Below, one piece after another: positions 45,187 through 57,528 of a stretch of DNA of 64,000 nucleotides; within the stretch, counting starts at the first letter, position 1; each line of letters opens with the position of its first letter. The notes under the pieces were generated by a model. It ran no database searches. It was not told where the DNA came from and saw only the letters and a list, made by a program, of their open reading frames with translations. Origin of the DNA: Luzula sylvatica (taxonomy: Eukaryota; Streptophyta; Magnoliopsida; Poales; Juncaceae); assembly GCA_946800325.1 (NCBI GenBank), contig OX326960.1, positions 16,967,893 to 17,031,892 of the forward strand, given 5' to 3'. Made by a program: the position numbers and the translations under genes.

Positions 45187-47890
45187 TTAAAAATAGGGGC
45201 AATTTCATCCGTGTCCCTTCAAAAAATCACAATATCAAATTTATCCCTCTAAAATCCATAATATCAATTATATCCTTCTAAACTCTGAATAATTACAAAA
45301 GTAAACCAAAATTATTTTTCTGTTAAAACTTAACGGAGAGCTTGTGAAAAGACCAAGTTACCCTTCCCACTTCAATGTACAAGATTTCAAGCTCCTGGCA
45401 GAGCGTTCCCATGGCGAACCGATCTCCTGGAGTCCAGGCGAATTTCATCTGTAGGGAAGCAATACAAGAGAGTTTCAGCTGCTAGCGTTGCAAGGCCTCT
45501 CGCACTCGGTTCCGATCGTCACTCCTTTTCGTTGACGAATCATCAAGGTTTTCAATGTTGTTTTTTCTCAATTGCTACAGTGATTACATACATTTCTAGG
45601 AAAAAATGAAATCAAAGTTTATCTTGCAATTTTATGCATTGGGTGTGTTTTAGAGCGAATTGAGCTTCAAAATTAGTCATGTATGCACCCGATTCTTGCA
45701 TTTTGGTGTTTACATTCTTAGATGATATGCAAATAGTTGAAATTGTTTTTCATAGTTAAACCATAAATCACTTTCACTGATTTCTTTTTGAATTCACAAT
45801 GATTTTTGCTGTATTTATCATATTCTTCACTATTGCAGTTTATATTTTTACAATTTATTGTTCTTTTTGACTTTTTCTATGTTTTTTGAAATCTTAGTGG
45901 TAATTTGTGTGGTGATTCTTCCAATTTATAGTTTTTTCTGTTCATATCCAATTGGCTGGATCCATGTTACCACAACTTTTGATGATTCGCTCAAATTATT
46001 ACCCTCAATTATTCTTCAAAATATAGGAGGTATGATAATTAATGTATAATATCAGTACTTGATTATGTTGTTCTTCTTTTGAAGGTTTCTGACAAATTCA
46101 CACTTGCATGAGGAGCCAAATAACAATCTGATCAAACAACGCGTTAGATATTACTTAAACAGTTTAGTCCCTATATTATTTCAATTCGCATTGTGACTTT
46201 TTTTCCAGCATTCATTTTGCTTGTGGCATCAAAATGGTCCCTCTGTTATGCCAAAAAAAAAAAAAAATTTCACTTGAAACCCTAATATATTTTTCTTCCT
46301 TAAAACATGTTTGTTTCTTTGTAAGCAATGGTAAAAATTGATTGAGAAATGTGTTGTTTTGATATAGCATGATCAGATACAATTTTTACATAATCTTTCA
46401 GCACAACAAAATATCAAGGTGTTCTGGAGCTTGATACCCATTGATGTTATGTTTTTATTGGCAACAATTCTGCATTTGTTTTACTTTTCCTAGAAATACA
46501 TCATAATTGTACAAAAATTAATTTCATAAATATTTTAAAATAAATCCATCTTTTTAATTGCTTGGAAATTTGACAAACTTTGTATTGATATTTCGAAGAG
46601 CTTTTTTACCACTTCCATAAAAAAATTCAACATTTCCAGTTTAGACAGTCATAACTACCCCAAGTGAAACATATACAATTTCATTTCAAAAGAAAACAAC
46701 ATACTAGCACTTCATTTCAATTACAATCAAATTTGAACGTCAATTTGTACAACAATTTCAATATCGATTACATATCAGTTTGAATCCCTAAATTCAAATC
46801 CAAGATCTCGTTCACTAACTCTAATTACTAAAAGGAGAATACTTCATATGACGATTGTTTTCATATTTTTCATAGGAGGAAGTGTACAAATTGTCATAGA
46901 AACATTAGAGTTTTTCAATAATTCCCAAAGCCAGTCCATTGTCTATCTGCAAATTAAAAATATAAATATAAATTAATACACTTAAAAACAATTAGCTAAA
47001 AAAAGCCTCAAATCAGCATATAAAATTAACCTCAACTTACCTCAATTCGAGAACAGATCGATCCAATTAAGTATGAAATTCCTACATTAAATTATTAAAC
47101 ACAAATAAATCCTCGATATAAACAATTCAGCCAAAACTCATGATTAAGTAAGCCGAATTATCTTGACGAGGCAAGAACAAAATTCAATATTTATCATAAT
47201 GGAGAAAATTCAATTTTTATCAGGAAGAAATCATAAAATTAGGCAAAACCAAAAATACTTATGCAATAAAAGAATCACCACAAATACTAGATGCTTAATC
47301 AGTAAATTACCTAAACTGTTGAGCGATTCAATCATATTATCCCTTATAAGCTTGTATTATTATTCCATTTCCGTCGACGACCTGGAATTTTATCTCATAA
47401 ATCACCATACTTTGAATTAATGAAGAAAAAGAAAGGTGGGTGCCATCAGATGTGAAGAGAAAGACAGGTGGCGTAGGAGGTGGAGAGGCGTCATGGATTG
47501 AAGAGAGAGTTTCTCCTTTGCTCGACAGGATCGACAGACGGCTTCTCCTCAGTCGAGCTCGAGTTCATGTTTGTTTTCGCTTAGTCTGACTGAGGGAGAA
47601 AGAACGTCAAGGGTAACTTTGAAGGGTTAGAGAGAAGATATACTGGAATAGGGGTAATTTGGTCATTAAATTAGTATTTGTTAATTTAATTAAATTTTAA
47701 AATTTAAATGACGGTTAACTTAACAGTAACTTGATAATTTGGATATGTGTGATATTTTTAAATTTTAGTTGGATAAATTAGATACAAACTGTATTTAAGA
47801 GGGATAAATATGATATAAGTGTTTTGAGAGGGATAAATTTGTTATTGAAGTCTTGAGTAGGGACATACATGCAATTTCCCCTTAAAAATA
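45187..47890. mobile_element. MULE 2, non-autonomous, perfect 9-bp duplication
   Basis: The element is 45196-47881 (2686 bp), flanked exactly by TTAAAAATA (45187-45195; 47882-47890). The ends GGGGCAATTTCATCCGTGTC and GGGGAAATTGCATGTATGTC are imperfect inverted repeats. Shared inner words include AAATTTATCCCTCT and, pairing near 45320/47710, a TTAAGTTAAC-type block. No transposase is visible. Two GC-richer patches at 45395-45555 (ATGGCGAACCGATC...) and 47440-47600 could be captured gene pieces, but no protein was recognised. Confidence 0.88.
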
Positions 47891-48239
47891 TCATGAGTCA
47901 AAATACGGAATATCAGATCACGAGTCAAAATATATAATTTTTCTAAAAATTGAAATTTCTATCAGGAATAGTGAAAAAGTAGCAGAAATATACACTTTTT
48001 GTTTATAATTTTTTCAAAAAATGTACTAAATTATGAAATATCTCAATTCCCTTCTATGGGGGTGTGCCGTATGCACATGTTTAGGCTATGTTTCAGAATT
48101 CGGATTCAAATGTTTTGTATGATTCCGACAATATTATCTTTCTAGTAACTAAAAAGTCAGCCCAATATTAAGTTTACACTATGAAAAAAAAAAAGACTCT
48201 ACCATCCTATAATAACATAATTAAATTCAAACTATGCAA
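47891..48239. other. AT-rich DNA; no gene supported
   Basis: Nothing recognised. Confidence 0.5.
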
Positions 48240-48420
48240 AGTAGAAAAGGAATGTTGCTCCGTCCTCTTTGAATTCTCAACCGTCCATTTTAATCACAAG
48301 CGTCACGTGACAAAAACACATGTTTAAAAAAAACGCAGGTTTTAGAAAATTAGATGAGCGACCTTTTTTCGGACAGCACCTAATTTGAACAATATACCGA
48401 GGGTCTGACGTTTTTTATTG
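48240..48420. repeat. Dispersed repeat, copy 2 (pair with 7895-8075)
   Basis: Carries AAGCGTCACGTGAC, AAAAAAAACGCAG, AAATTAGATGAGCGACC and TTTTTTCGGACAGCACCTAA in the same order as copy 1. Confidence 0.55.
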
Positions 48421-48853
48421 CATTTGCCAAAAAAATTAACGAAACTAATTAAATATGAAAATAATTCAAAATTTAATAAAAAATATTACATAACAAATAA
48501 CTAAATACACAAACACACCACGCCCACCATGCACCAAGGAACATAACAAATTCCATCATCCAACACCGAGCCATACGCGCAAAGCACAAGCACAACCCAG
48601 ATCCAAACCAATCTAAACAAATCTAATCAAACGACCCATATTTGTCGGGCGACCGTTCCAAAACTGAACAAAAGAAAAACGTGTGGCACAACACCAACCC
48701 AAAATGAAAAGCAACATCACACAACAGCGGTCCACGAAGATGCCGCACACAACCACAATACGCAAAGCCCGAAAACCAAACACACATTAACAAAAATTCG
48801 AAACACCTCACACATTGCAATGCAGAACACCAAATGGAACAGGTTCACAGTGC
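48421..48853. other. C/A-rich stretch of unknown origin
   Basis: Unusual strand asymmetry: rich in C and A, so its complement is G/T-rich. A 65-codon minus-strand ORF at 48820-48623 has Cys- and Phe-rich composition and is not recognised. It ends abruptly at the CACTA insertion. Confidence 0.35.
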
Positions 48854-50619
48854 CATCACTACAACAATACTGGCTTTTAGTGACACATGTTTTTTGGCAT
48901 TTGACTATATGTTACCATTACTTGTATAACAGACGGCATTAATTGATTAATCCTGGTATTGTATTACAGAAGACGACATTTAGCGTGAAGTGTCGGGAAT
49001 ACGTTCGAATACAGTCATATAACTGCATTTTGTTTCGAATGCTACTATTAAAATAAAATCCTGACACAAAAAATGCTCGCAAAAATATTTTAACTGCATT
49101 TTTATATATGTATTACTTGTCAAGTTTCATTTATACATAATACCACCAAAAACTACATTGAAAAATTGACATAACAATAACCCACAATATATAAATATAC
49201 AGCCCATATCCTCCCCCCCCCCTCCTCCGACACCACACACACACACACAAAAAAAACATTACAAAATATAACATAACAATAGCCCAGAATATATACAGCC
49301 CACATCTCTCCGACCCTATTCCCCTCCCCACCCTCACCCCCCTCACCCCACGCACACAGACCCACACTCGACCACGGCTGTACCCTCACCCCCTTACCCC
49401 TTACCCCCTACACTTGACCCTGTTCCCTCACCTCCTCACCCCACGCACAGGCCCACACTCGACCCTCGACACTCACAAGTCACAGACCTCGCGAGCACGT
49501 GCCCGTACCCCTTCCTAATCAGCGGCAGAAATTTAGTGCCGGCTTCGACAATATCTGAATTTGTTGAAATTTTGGCGCCCTGCATATTCGCACCTATCCG
49601 AAATTGGGAAATTCTGGCGCGTATCCGAACAATTTCAAGTACCGCCATCTCTTGTCTGAAAACAAAATAGAGTCTCATTAATCATGTCTCGTTTCCCTCT
49701 CACACAATTGACGATTTCTGAGGTTAGTATTTTCTATTCTGATTAATTTCTCATTTCTTTGCATTTATATTAGTCTTTCGAAGCTTCAGGTTAGTCTTGG
49801 TCTGTTTTTGTTAGTATAAATGATAAGGGGATTTTTCATCACTTTTTACATGCGCAAAATATAGAATTTAAACACATAAATATGCTTAAAGTATACCAAA
49901 TATTCATAATTCCAATTTATTGAGATTAAATACTTTAATATGTGTTTTGTGTTAATTGCAGGTGAAAAGTGCAAAATCTCACAAAACCAGGATTGTAGAT
50001 GGATCGGTCTCGTCGTGCCGATCGATTTGATATATCATATGATGATATTTGATGAAGGCATGAGAGAGAAACCGAGCTTTTACTCCAAATGGGTCAAAGG
50101 ATGTGACTCGCTACACGGAATACCACACCAGATTCTCTGCAGCGGATGAACTATTGACCAGTCAACTGAGTACTGTGCACGAGATCCTCTGTGTCATTTA
50201 GATCTTGTAACCCACGTTGATACTCCTTCTCTCCTCTCTTTTCGTGATGCTGCACGATCAGCCACACCATCTCGTTCGCAGAGAATCTGTGGAGTTTGTT
50301 TGAACAACTTGTTTTGGCTCCAACAGCCTTTAAACTACCCTCCATTCGGTTGTCAATGGACCTGTCCATTTTCTGACCCAATGAACAAATTAGCACAGAC
50401 CGCAGCCTCCATTTCTGTTCACAATGGAGATGAACAGTTAAATTTATGGTATTTTCTGATGATTTAAAAGGATTTAATCTGGATCTTGGAGGAACATTTT
50501 GGAGGGTATTTTCAAGTTTTCTCGGCCGTCCGACCTCCAAATTGGATGCCGTTTCGAGCGTTGGATTCTTTGCAACTTGATCTACCTAACCATGCAAGTT
50601 GCAACATCAGATCTGAAAT

Positions 50620-50990
50620 TTTCGAATTATTTCCCCCTCTTTTCCCTATAAAAGACATCCAAAACCCCTCTCTCAACTCACCCTTGGTCCCCATTGGTCA
50701 ACCCTCCATTCTAGGAGGAAGGTAAGGTCTTAGCCTCTTCCTCCTCCATTGTTAAGAAGCTCTCAAGCTCCTCTCGCTCGTCGTCGAGCCATTTTGCCGA
50801 GAAGATCGTGTCTCCGCACGGTTTTCGAGGCCGCTCCGAGGATCTTTTCCTCCCTCTCTCAAGCTCAAGGAAGTTGTTCTCCTCGTCCTCTCACCTCCTC
50901 TCAAGGCGTGAAGGCTCGAGGACCTCTCCAAGATCCATTCTTGGACTCAATTCTCATCTTTTTCGGTACTCTCTTTTACAATTGTTGCGT
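50620..50990 (+). promoter_or_regulatory. Promoter/leader-like segment inside the CACTA
   Basis: CCTATAAAAG at about 50646 is a good TATA box, followed by C/T-rich leader-like sequence (CCCCTCTCTCAACTCACCC) and a pyrimidine-rich GC-moderate stretch. A possible donor (TTTTTCG|GTACTC) leads into 900 bases of T-rich intron-like DNA. It may be a captured gene 5' end or an old LTR; no protein was recognised. Confidence 0.35.
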
Positions 50991-52077
50991 TTTAATTAGG
51001 AAAATATTAGATTTGAATAAACTCTGATTGTAGATCTGTTATATTTGATAAAATAGAATTTGTAGAATTTTTGTGGATTTTATTTCGTAATTTTCCTATT
51101 TTTCCCTTGTGAAATACTCGATTGTTTTGTGCTGTTTTGTTAATTCCATTTAAAATAGAAAATTACTCAAAAATAAGTCTTTCTCAATATCACTGTTTAT
51201 ATATAGATCTGTAGTTTAATATGGTTTTTGAATAAATCAATTTCCTGCAATTTTCTATTTGTTATTGATTTTACAAAATCAGCCTGTTAAGGACTAAACT
51301 GTAAATTGATGAAAAATCTTAATTCTGGACCTCATTGTCTGTGCTGTTTGGATCAATTGTAGAACCGTTTAAATTCCTAATTTCACTAGAAACTTTAGAT
51401 CTGATATCACTCTTGAATTAGGATTTTGATTGAGTTTGTTTGATATAATTTTCGATTTGATATGAATTTCTGAAAACTGTTACTCAACCTCAAAATTGTC
51501 TGGACTATTCTGTAATTTGCCAGGGACCTGGTTGTAATTCGATCATTATTTTTTACTGAAATACCAATCCTGTGAAATTCTTCTGTTCTCTCTCTTAGTA
51601 TTAAATTGTGAATCTTTGTGCCAAATTTGAGATCTTGTTTTGCGATCTATATTTTTCTGGAATTTGATTAGTGCCTAAAATACCCTTGTGATCAATCATC
51701 TGCATAAATTCGAACATTGTGTGTGTGAAAGTGAAATTTTGACCAGAGCTTTATAAAGTTTAGATCTTGATTGTGACAAAATATTATAGTCTCTGGATCA
51801 ATAGAAATAATTCTTGAATTGCAATTTCGATTATACGCAAAATTTCCTTGGAACGAACCTCTACTTAGCCTATTCTAGTAGTTGTTTATAAATTGTTTTG
51901 ATTAACTCGTGAGATTGAATTTACACTTTTAAACGACCTATTTTACGTGTTATCAATAAACAACAAGAGCCAATCCTCAATGTAGAAGACATAGAATAAG
52001 GTGTTGTCGAAGTCAATAAAAAATCGAAAATAGGTAAATTAAAAGAACTAACCAGAATGGACAAAAGGATTGTGCAG

Positions 52078-52170
52078 GTTTTGGCGACGGAGCTTACTCT
52101 TGGCAACGTGGCTGACTCGTGGCTACAGAGCTGACTTTGGCGACGGAGCTGACTCTTGGCGACGTGGCTG
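52078..52170 (+). repeat. Short direct repeats inside the CACTA
   Basis: GGCGACGGAGCT(G/T)ACTCTTGGC occurs twice and GACGTGGCTGACT-type words three times within 90 bases. Confidence 0.7.
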
Positions 52171-53457
52171 ACTGGATTGATTCTCTTCTCCTTGCAGCTC
52201 GAGGTGTCTAGCAATGTTGGAAGAGCGATTCTTTGCTGACTTGATGTTGATATTGATGCGGAACATTATCCACTTCAACAATTTGGTGAATCAGGTAATT
52301 TTTTTGAAATGAATACATCTACAAATTATCTTATCACATATACTCCTAATTACAGATGGGGAAGGGTACTAATGATATTTCACATGAACATGTATTTGAT
52401 ATTTTCGGTTTAATATAGGTACATATTATTTGTTTTTGAATGAAGGCTGCAGATTATTTAATTAGTGTAAGCAATTTAAATCCTATGATAATAAAAAATA
52501 TCATATATGCCCTTCAAATTTTAAAATGTAATGTGTCTTTATTTCTAGGTCCCACAAATTTTAGGAACTAGCAAAGGAAGACGAAACATTGGCAGCGGAA
52601 CTTATATTTTTTTAGGGAATGTCAAGCATCATGGTTTAGATGGAGTGTTTTTTTTGGATTTAGGTTAATTTCAATGTTCATCATATTTTAATATTTAATT
52701 TTGTAATTGTTAATGAATATTTTGTATTATAATAATTGGATTTAGTATTAAATGAAATGAGAAATTATATTTTAATATAATGTTTATATTTTGGTATAAT
52801 TTAGAATTATATACATGTCGGCAATTGAATATTGGATGCATTTTTAATTGTTGTTGATTTTAACATTGCAAGCATTTTTATATGTCGTTGATTTATACAA
52901 TACAATGCATTTTTAAATACTACCAATTTTCTCAACCGAAGCATTCGAAAATGCTACTATTTGTTCATGTCCATGCTCATGCCCATGCCCATTCCAATAC
53001 ATTAGTAAATTCTTCTATTGTCACAATCAAATGCATTTTATAATGCCCTTACTAGATATTTATTAATGCTTTCATTTCTCAGAATTCAATGCATTTGAGC
53101 ATATGACAGCATTTGTAATTGCATTATTTTGACCGTTTTGACGACATTACGAAATGCCCTCAATTTTCATTATAATTGCCGACACAAACATATGCTATTG
53201 ATTTCATAATTACGTGGCATTACGTGAAATATGCATGTGTAAGAATAGAGGGCACCAGTCCGGACTGCATTTTCAGCTTATGCTGTCAAATGTAAATGAC
53301 AGTATTAATACATGCATTCAACAGCATATGCGAATGCTTCGAAATGACAGTATTGTTGTAGTGCATCAACAGTCATGTACTACCCAACCAATATAGGTGC
53401 ACGAACGTGAAAAGTAGGCACCCCTTCAGCGGCCCGGACCGGAAGCGTCCCAAAGCA

Positions 53458-54645
53458 TGCTCATCCAACATCCGAGAGAAAATCCATACTTACTTCCCAC
53501 TAAAAGAGGCCGGGAAAACAAAGCATTTTATCAAGTACCTTTGAGACACACATGGACTTCAATTCTCATACTTCAATTCCATGATTCTGGTTGCGGTACC
53601 GGTATTGGTATTGTTGAACTCGTTGATACAATTCTCATCTTACATCGTGGTCCCATTCATGAATTTGAATTGACAACCGACAAAAAATGCTCTACTGCAT
53701 TATATAGGTGGAATGGAATCTTGTCAAAAAATGGAATCAAGAAATTTGAACTGTATCTAAATAATGACTTAGATTACAAAATTCCTTCAAGTTTCTTTGA
53801 TTCCAATACCCTGGCTTCTATTTGTTTATCGCATTGTTATGTCAAATTACCTTCAAGATTCAATGGCTTTAAACTTCTTCGCAACCTTAATCTAAGTTAT
53901 GTTCATATTTCTGGGGATTGCACGGATAAGTTGGTCTCAACCAGCCCCATGTTAGAGAATTTCACAACTCTCCACTTGCATTCACCAGAGTTGCTCATTC
54001 TTCAAGTAAAATTGCTCAATCTTCACTATTTAATTTTTTTACTATATTTTGTTCCTCTACATGTGTAGTTTTAACTTTTAAGTTAATTGATTTATTTCAA
54101 GATGTCAATAAAGAAAATGTTTTAGGGAAATTCCCAATGATTTCCCAAAATTTGAGGAAGACAGTATCCAGAATTTGACCCGGAGTCAGACGAGTGTGTT
54201 TGGTATTCTGCCTGAGATTTGAGGTGGAGGATAATTCTTTTCTTTTATCCTTACTTATGAATGTCCTTAATTTGGAAACACTCTCCATATGGGTTTGTAT
54301 TTTTATCATGATAAATATGTTATTTAGTTAATAATTCTGATTTTCTTTTTTCTAATCGTAGAAAATTAGTGATGGTGCTTGGGATAACCACCATTTCAAA
54401 TTCTGGGATTCGGTCAACGAATCGGAGTTCTCATTTGAATGCCTAAAAATGTGCAAATATACAAATTTGAAGCCAAACCGAACACACTTGCATTTGTGAA
54501 ATTTTTGCTCGGCTCCGCTCCGAATCTGTTGAAAATTTCGTTAAGGCATAAAAGATCCTTTGATGAACAAAGCACGAATTACTATCCGGCAAATTGCTTC
54601 AGGGAGTTTCTAATGTTTCAAAGGAATTCTAAACCATTTCTCCTT
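53458..54645 (+). pseudogene. F-box/LRR/FBD pseudogene E
   Basis: Plus strand. The F-box is readable in one frame (SNIREKIHTYFPLKEAGKTK from 53464), and a frameshift precedes HTWTSI. LRR-type sequence follows (LSKNGIKKFELYL; GFKLLRNLNLSYVHISGDC). About 40 residues are lost after SPMLENF. Exon 2 is corrupted after KFPMISQNLRK. Exon 3 (from about 54361) reads ISDGAWDNHHFKFWDSVNES, then shifts frame into NTLAFVKFLLGSAPNLLKIS (FBD). The end is replaced by unrelated sequence at about 54620, close to a CACTA terminus. It lies immediately right of the 4.5 kb CACTA. Multiple lesions make function unlikely. Confidence 0.8.
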
Positions 54646-54697
54646 ATATTCTCCTCGACACCCATCTCTCCTCCTCCTTGACATTAGTCTCTCTCTC

Positions 54698-55930
54698 CAC
54701 TACAACAATACTGGTATTTCGAAGCATTCGCATATGCTGTTGAATGCATGTATTAATGCTGCCATTTACATTTGACAGCACAAGGTCAAAATGCAGTCTG
54801 GGCTGGTGCCCTCTAGTCTTACAAAAGCATTTCACGTAATGCTACGAAATTGTGAAATCAACAGCATATTTTTGTGTCGCCAATTATAATGAAAATCGAG
54901 AGCATTTATTAATGTCATCAATACGGTAAAAATAATGCATTTACAAATGCTGTCATATGCTCAAATGCATTGAATTATGAGAAACAAAAGCATTAACAAA
55001 ATATCTAATAACAACATTAATAAATGCATCTGATTGTGACAATAAAAGCATTTACAAATGCATGGGCATGGACATGGACAAATTAGTAGCATTTAGAAAA
55101 TGCAATGTATTGTATGAACGGACGACAATTCAAAATATTTAGGATCACAACAATTAAAAGAAATGCATTGTATTGTATGAATCCCGACACATCAAAATGC
55201 AAGTAACGTTGATGTAATAGCATTTAGATTAGCATGCAACGTATAAATGCCGACATTTAAGAAAGGTTATAGGATCGCATTTCTTCAATTATAAAATTAT
55301 ACCGAAAACAAAAATATCATATCAAAATATTATAACCAAGCAATTGTGTTTACAATTAAAGAATTAAACATAACAACAATAAATCAATAGAACACGCAAA
55401 CATGTGGACATAACATTCAATCAATCCCTAACTCCTCTTCAAGTACATCGTCGTCTTCCCTCTCCATTGGAATCATGTCCATATCGTCTCGTGTCCACAC
55501 AACATTATCATCATCCAAATATGAAAATATCGAACATACCCCTCTAAAATATGAAAATTACAGAACAACCTTATAGTACCTGAAATTATCGAACGTACCC
55601 CTCAACAATATGAGAATTTCGGAGAAATATTAGAACCTGAAAAATATCAAACACAACCTTGTAAAATCTGAAAATCGAGGGAAATACCCTTACGACAACA
55701 TAAATAAGTTTGTCCGCCAAATGGAAGTTAGGAAAATACTCCTTTAAAATCTGGAAATGGCCCTAAAATTTTACAAATATTAAATATACCTCTAAAAAGT
55801 CTATAGATCAAAAGTTGCGAATAACTTTGTCCATTGCAAGCTGGAAAAATTAGTACTGAAGTCTTTAGCTAGAAAACAGGAACTTTGATATGCAAATCAA
55901 TTGAGCATAAAAAACATATAATTATTACTT
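54698..55930. mobile_element. Second CACTA element, one end only
   Basis: CACTACAACAATACTGG at 54698 begins sequence that is the reverse complement of the right 500 bases of the first CACTA (shared TTGAATGCATGTATTAATGC, CTGTCATATGCTCAAATGCA). The other terminus was not found before the duplicated F-box exon at about 55945, so the element is truncated. A minus-strand acidic C-terminus is described separately. Confidence 0.75.
55421..55521 (-). pseudogene. Possible C-terminal end of a CACTA-encoded protein
   Basis: The minus strand reads YLDDDNVVWTRDDMDMIPME and then an acidic tail ending LGID and TGA. Acidic tails with a W-x-R-D/N-D motif occur at the C-terminus of some plant CACTA transposases, and the position and orientation suit that. 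The upstream coding region is absent, so this is a remnant at most. Confidence 0.4.
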
Positions 55931-55944
55931 GCATGCTCCTAATT

Positions 55945-56388
55945 CTGAGATTTGAGATGGAGGATAATTCTTTTCTTTTATCCTTACTTATGAATGCTCC
56001 TAATTTGGAAACACTCTCCATATGGATTTGTATTTTTATCATGATAAATATGTTATTTAGTTAATCATTCTGATTTTCTTTTTTCTAATCGTAGAAAATT
56101 AGTGATGGTGCTTGGGGTAACCACCATTTCAAATTCTGGGATTCGATCAACGAATCGAAATTCTCATTTGAATGCCTAAAAATATGCAAATATACAAATT
56201 TGAAATCAAACCGAACACACTTGCGTTTGTGAAGTTTTTGCTGGGCTCCAATCTGAATATGTTGAAAATTTCGTTAAGATACAAAGGATCCTTCGACGAA
56301 CAAAACAAGAAATTACTACCCGACAAATTGCTTCACGGAGTTGCTAATGTTTCGAAGGGCTTCGAAACATGCTCAAATTGACATTTAG
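55945..56388 (+). pseudogene. F-box 3' end duplicate E'
   Basis: Repeats the end of exon 2, the intron and the FBD exon of pseudogene E (TTCTTTTCTTTTATCCTTAC; CAAATTCTGGGATTCG). It shares E's frameshift between FECLKICKYTNL and NTLAFVKFLLGS, so the duplication followed that mutation. Unlike E, it keeps the natural end (MFRRASKHAQIDI and TAG at 56386). Confidence 0.8.
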
Positions 56389-56540
56389 TTGCGTTTTATG
56401 GAAATAGAAAATTGTTGTTCTTGTGAATTTGTATCGGAGCTTTTCTTTTTCAACTGCATGACAAGTTTCCTTTTCTCTTTTTTTCCCCTATAATTGTATC
56501 CGTGCAACTTTCTCGAGTTAAACCCATATAAGAAAGTAAA

Positions 56541-57199
56541 AGTTGTGTTAAAACAAAATATAATAAAATGGTATATTCGGATATTGATAAAGAATAAAAT
56601 TTATTAATTAATAATATACAAACATAATACATATACAAAATCAACATATAATAAAATATAATCGTAAAATCGAAACCGTTTACCCGGATCGTGTGAACAC
56701 TGTTCTAAAGCGTTATTCCGTCCTATCGTACAGACATTGTGGAAACGCTCCAAGATAATCCGGGAATGTCGTTCTTTAGGGCACGTCCATGAGAACGACG
56801 GATGATAGCCTTCTTCAACACCCAACTCGAAATAGTATATTACATATATATAATAGTATATTGAGAATATATGGAGGATTATTGAAGAACAATGAGTATT
56901 GGGTATATGAATGTTTTTGTCTCTGTGTATCTGCTTATTTAACAGTCAAACACACCCCTATATATAGCACATACATGTATACGTTTAAGAGCCATTAGTG
57001 ATGGGTTTTAATTGGATGAGAGGTTATTGTTTTGTGATAAATACAGATCCTTGTATTAATGTGTAGGTTTTGGTATTGTAAAAGTAACGGTAGTGAATTA
57101 TGAGATAAATATGAATGACATGCCACTCTAATATTATTATTAATGAAATAATATTTGGCTAATTAATTTTGAGTTTTCATATTATGCTCCGACAAGTTG
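56541..57199 (-). mobile_element. Solo LTR, 649 bp, with 5-bp duplication
   Basis: The LTR is 56546-57194. On the minus strand it starts TGTCGGAGCATAATATG and ends TTGTTTTAACA (TG...CA). AGTTG (plus strand) lies directly outside both ends, at 56541-56545 and 57195-57199. A TATA-like TATATATAGG is on the minus strand near 56960. No internal retrotransposon sequence flanks it, so it is the product of LTR-LTR recombination. Copia or gypsy origin cannot be told. Confidence 0.85.
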
Positions 57200-57528
57200 T
57201 CCCCACTAGAAAGATAACTAAAATAAGAAATCTGATGTATTATTATTAAATCAACAAATAGTCATAATTAACATCTACTTAGAAAAAAAAAAACATAGAA
57301 AAAAAACTTGTCAAAAAAAAAAAAAATCGAATACACATCTAAAACATTCAAAACATTTTCTCCTGCTTCTTAATAAGTACAAAACAATCAAATACACATT
57401 TATTAATTCATCCTCTCTACAAAACTAATTAACCGTATTCGAAAAATAAACGCAAAGTCGCACTATGCCAACAAACTCAAAACCGCAATATTAACAACAC
57501 AAATTACTCTTTAACGACACAAACATTT
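57200..57528. other. AT-rich DNA; no gene supported
   Basis: Homopolymer A-runs; nothing recognised. Confidence 0.5.

Larger units (their letters stand above)
48854..53366. mobile_element. CACTA transposon, 4.5 kb, with 3-bp duplication
   Basis: The element is 48857-53363. The ends CACTACAACAATACTG and (reverse complement) CACTACAACAATACTGT are inverted repeats, and CAT flanks both ends (48854-48856; 53364-53366), the 3-bp duplication expected for CACTA (En/Spm). The right subterminal 500 bases are packed with GCATTT/AAATGC words in both orientations. No transposase is recognisable, so it is non-autonomous. The interior holds a promoter-like and leader-like region at 50.6-51 kb and a short repeat at 52.08-52.17 kb. 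Confidence 0.93.

Noticed and set aside
49131..49389. Minus-strand ORFs rich in Gly, Val and Cys
   Set aside because: Read from C-rich and CA-rich low-complexity sequence inside the CACTA element.
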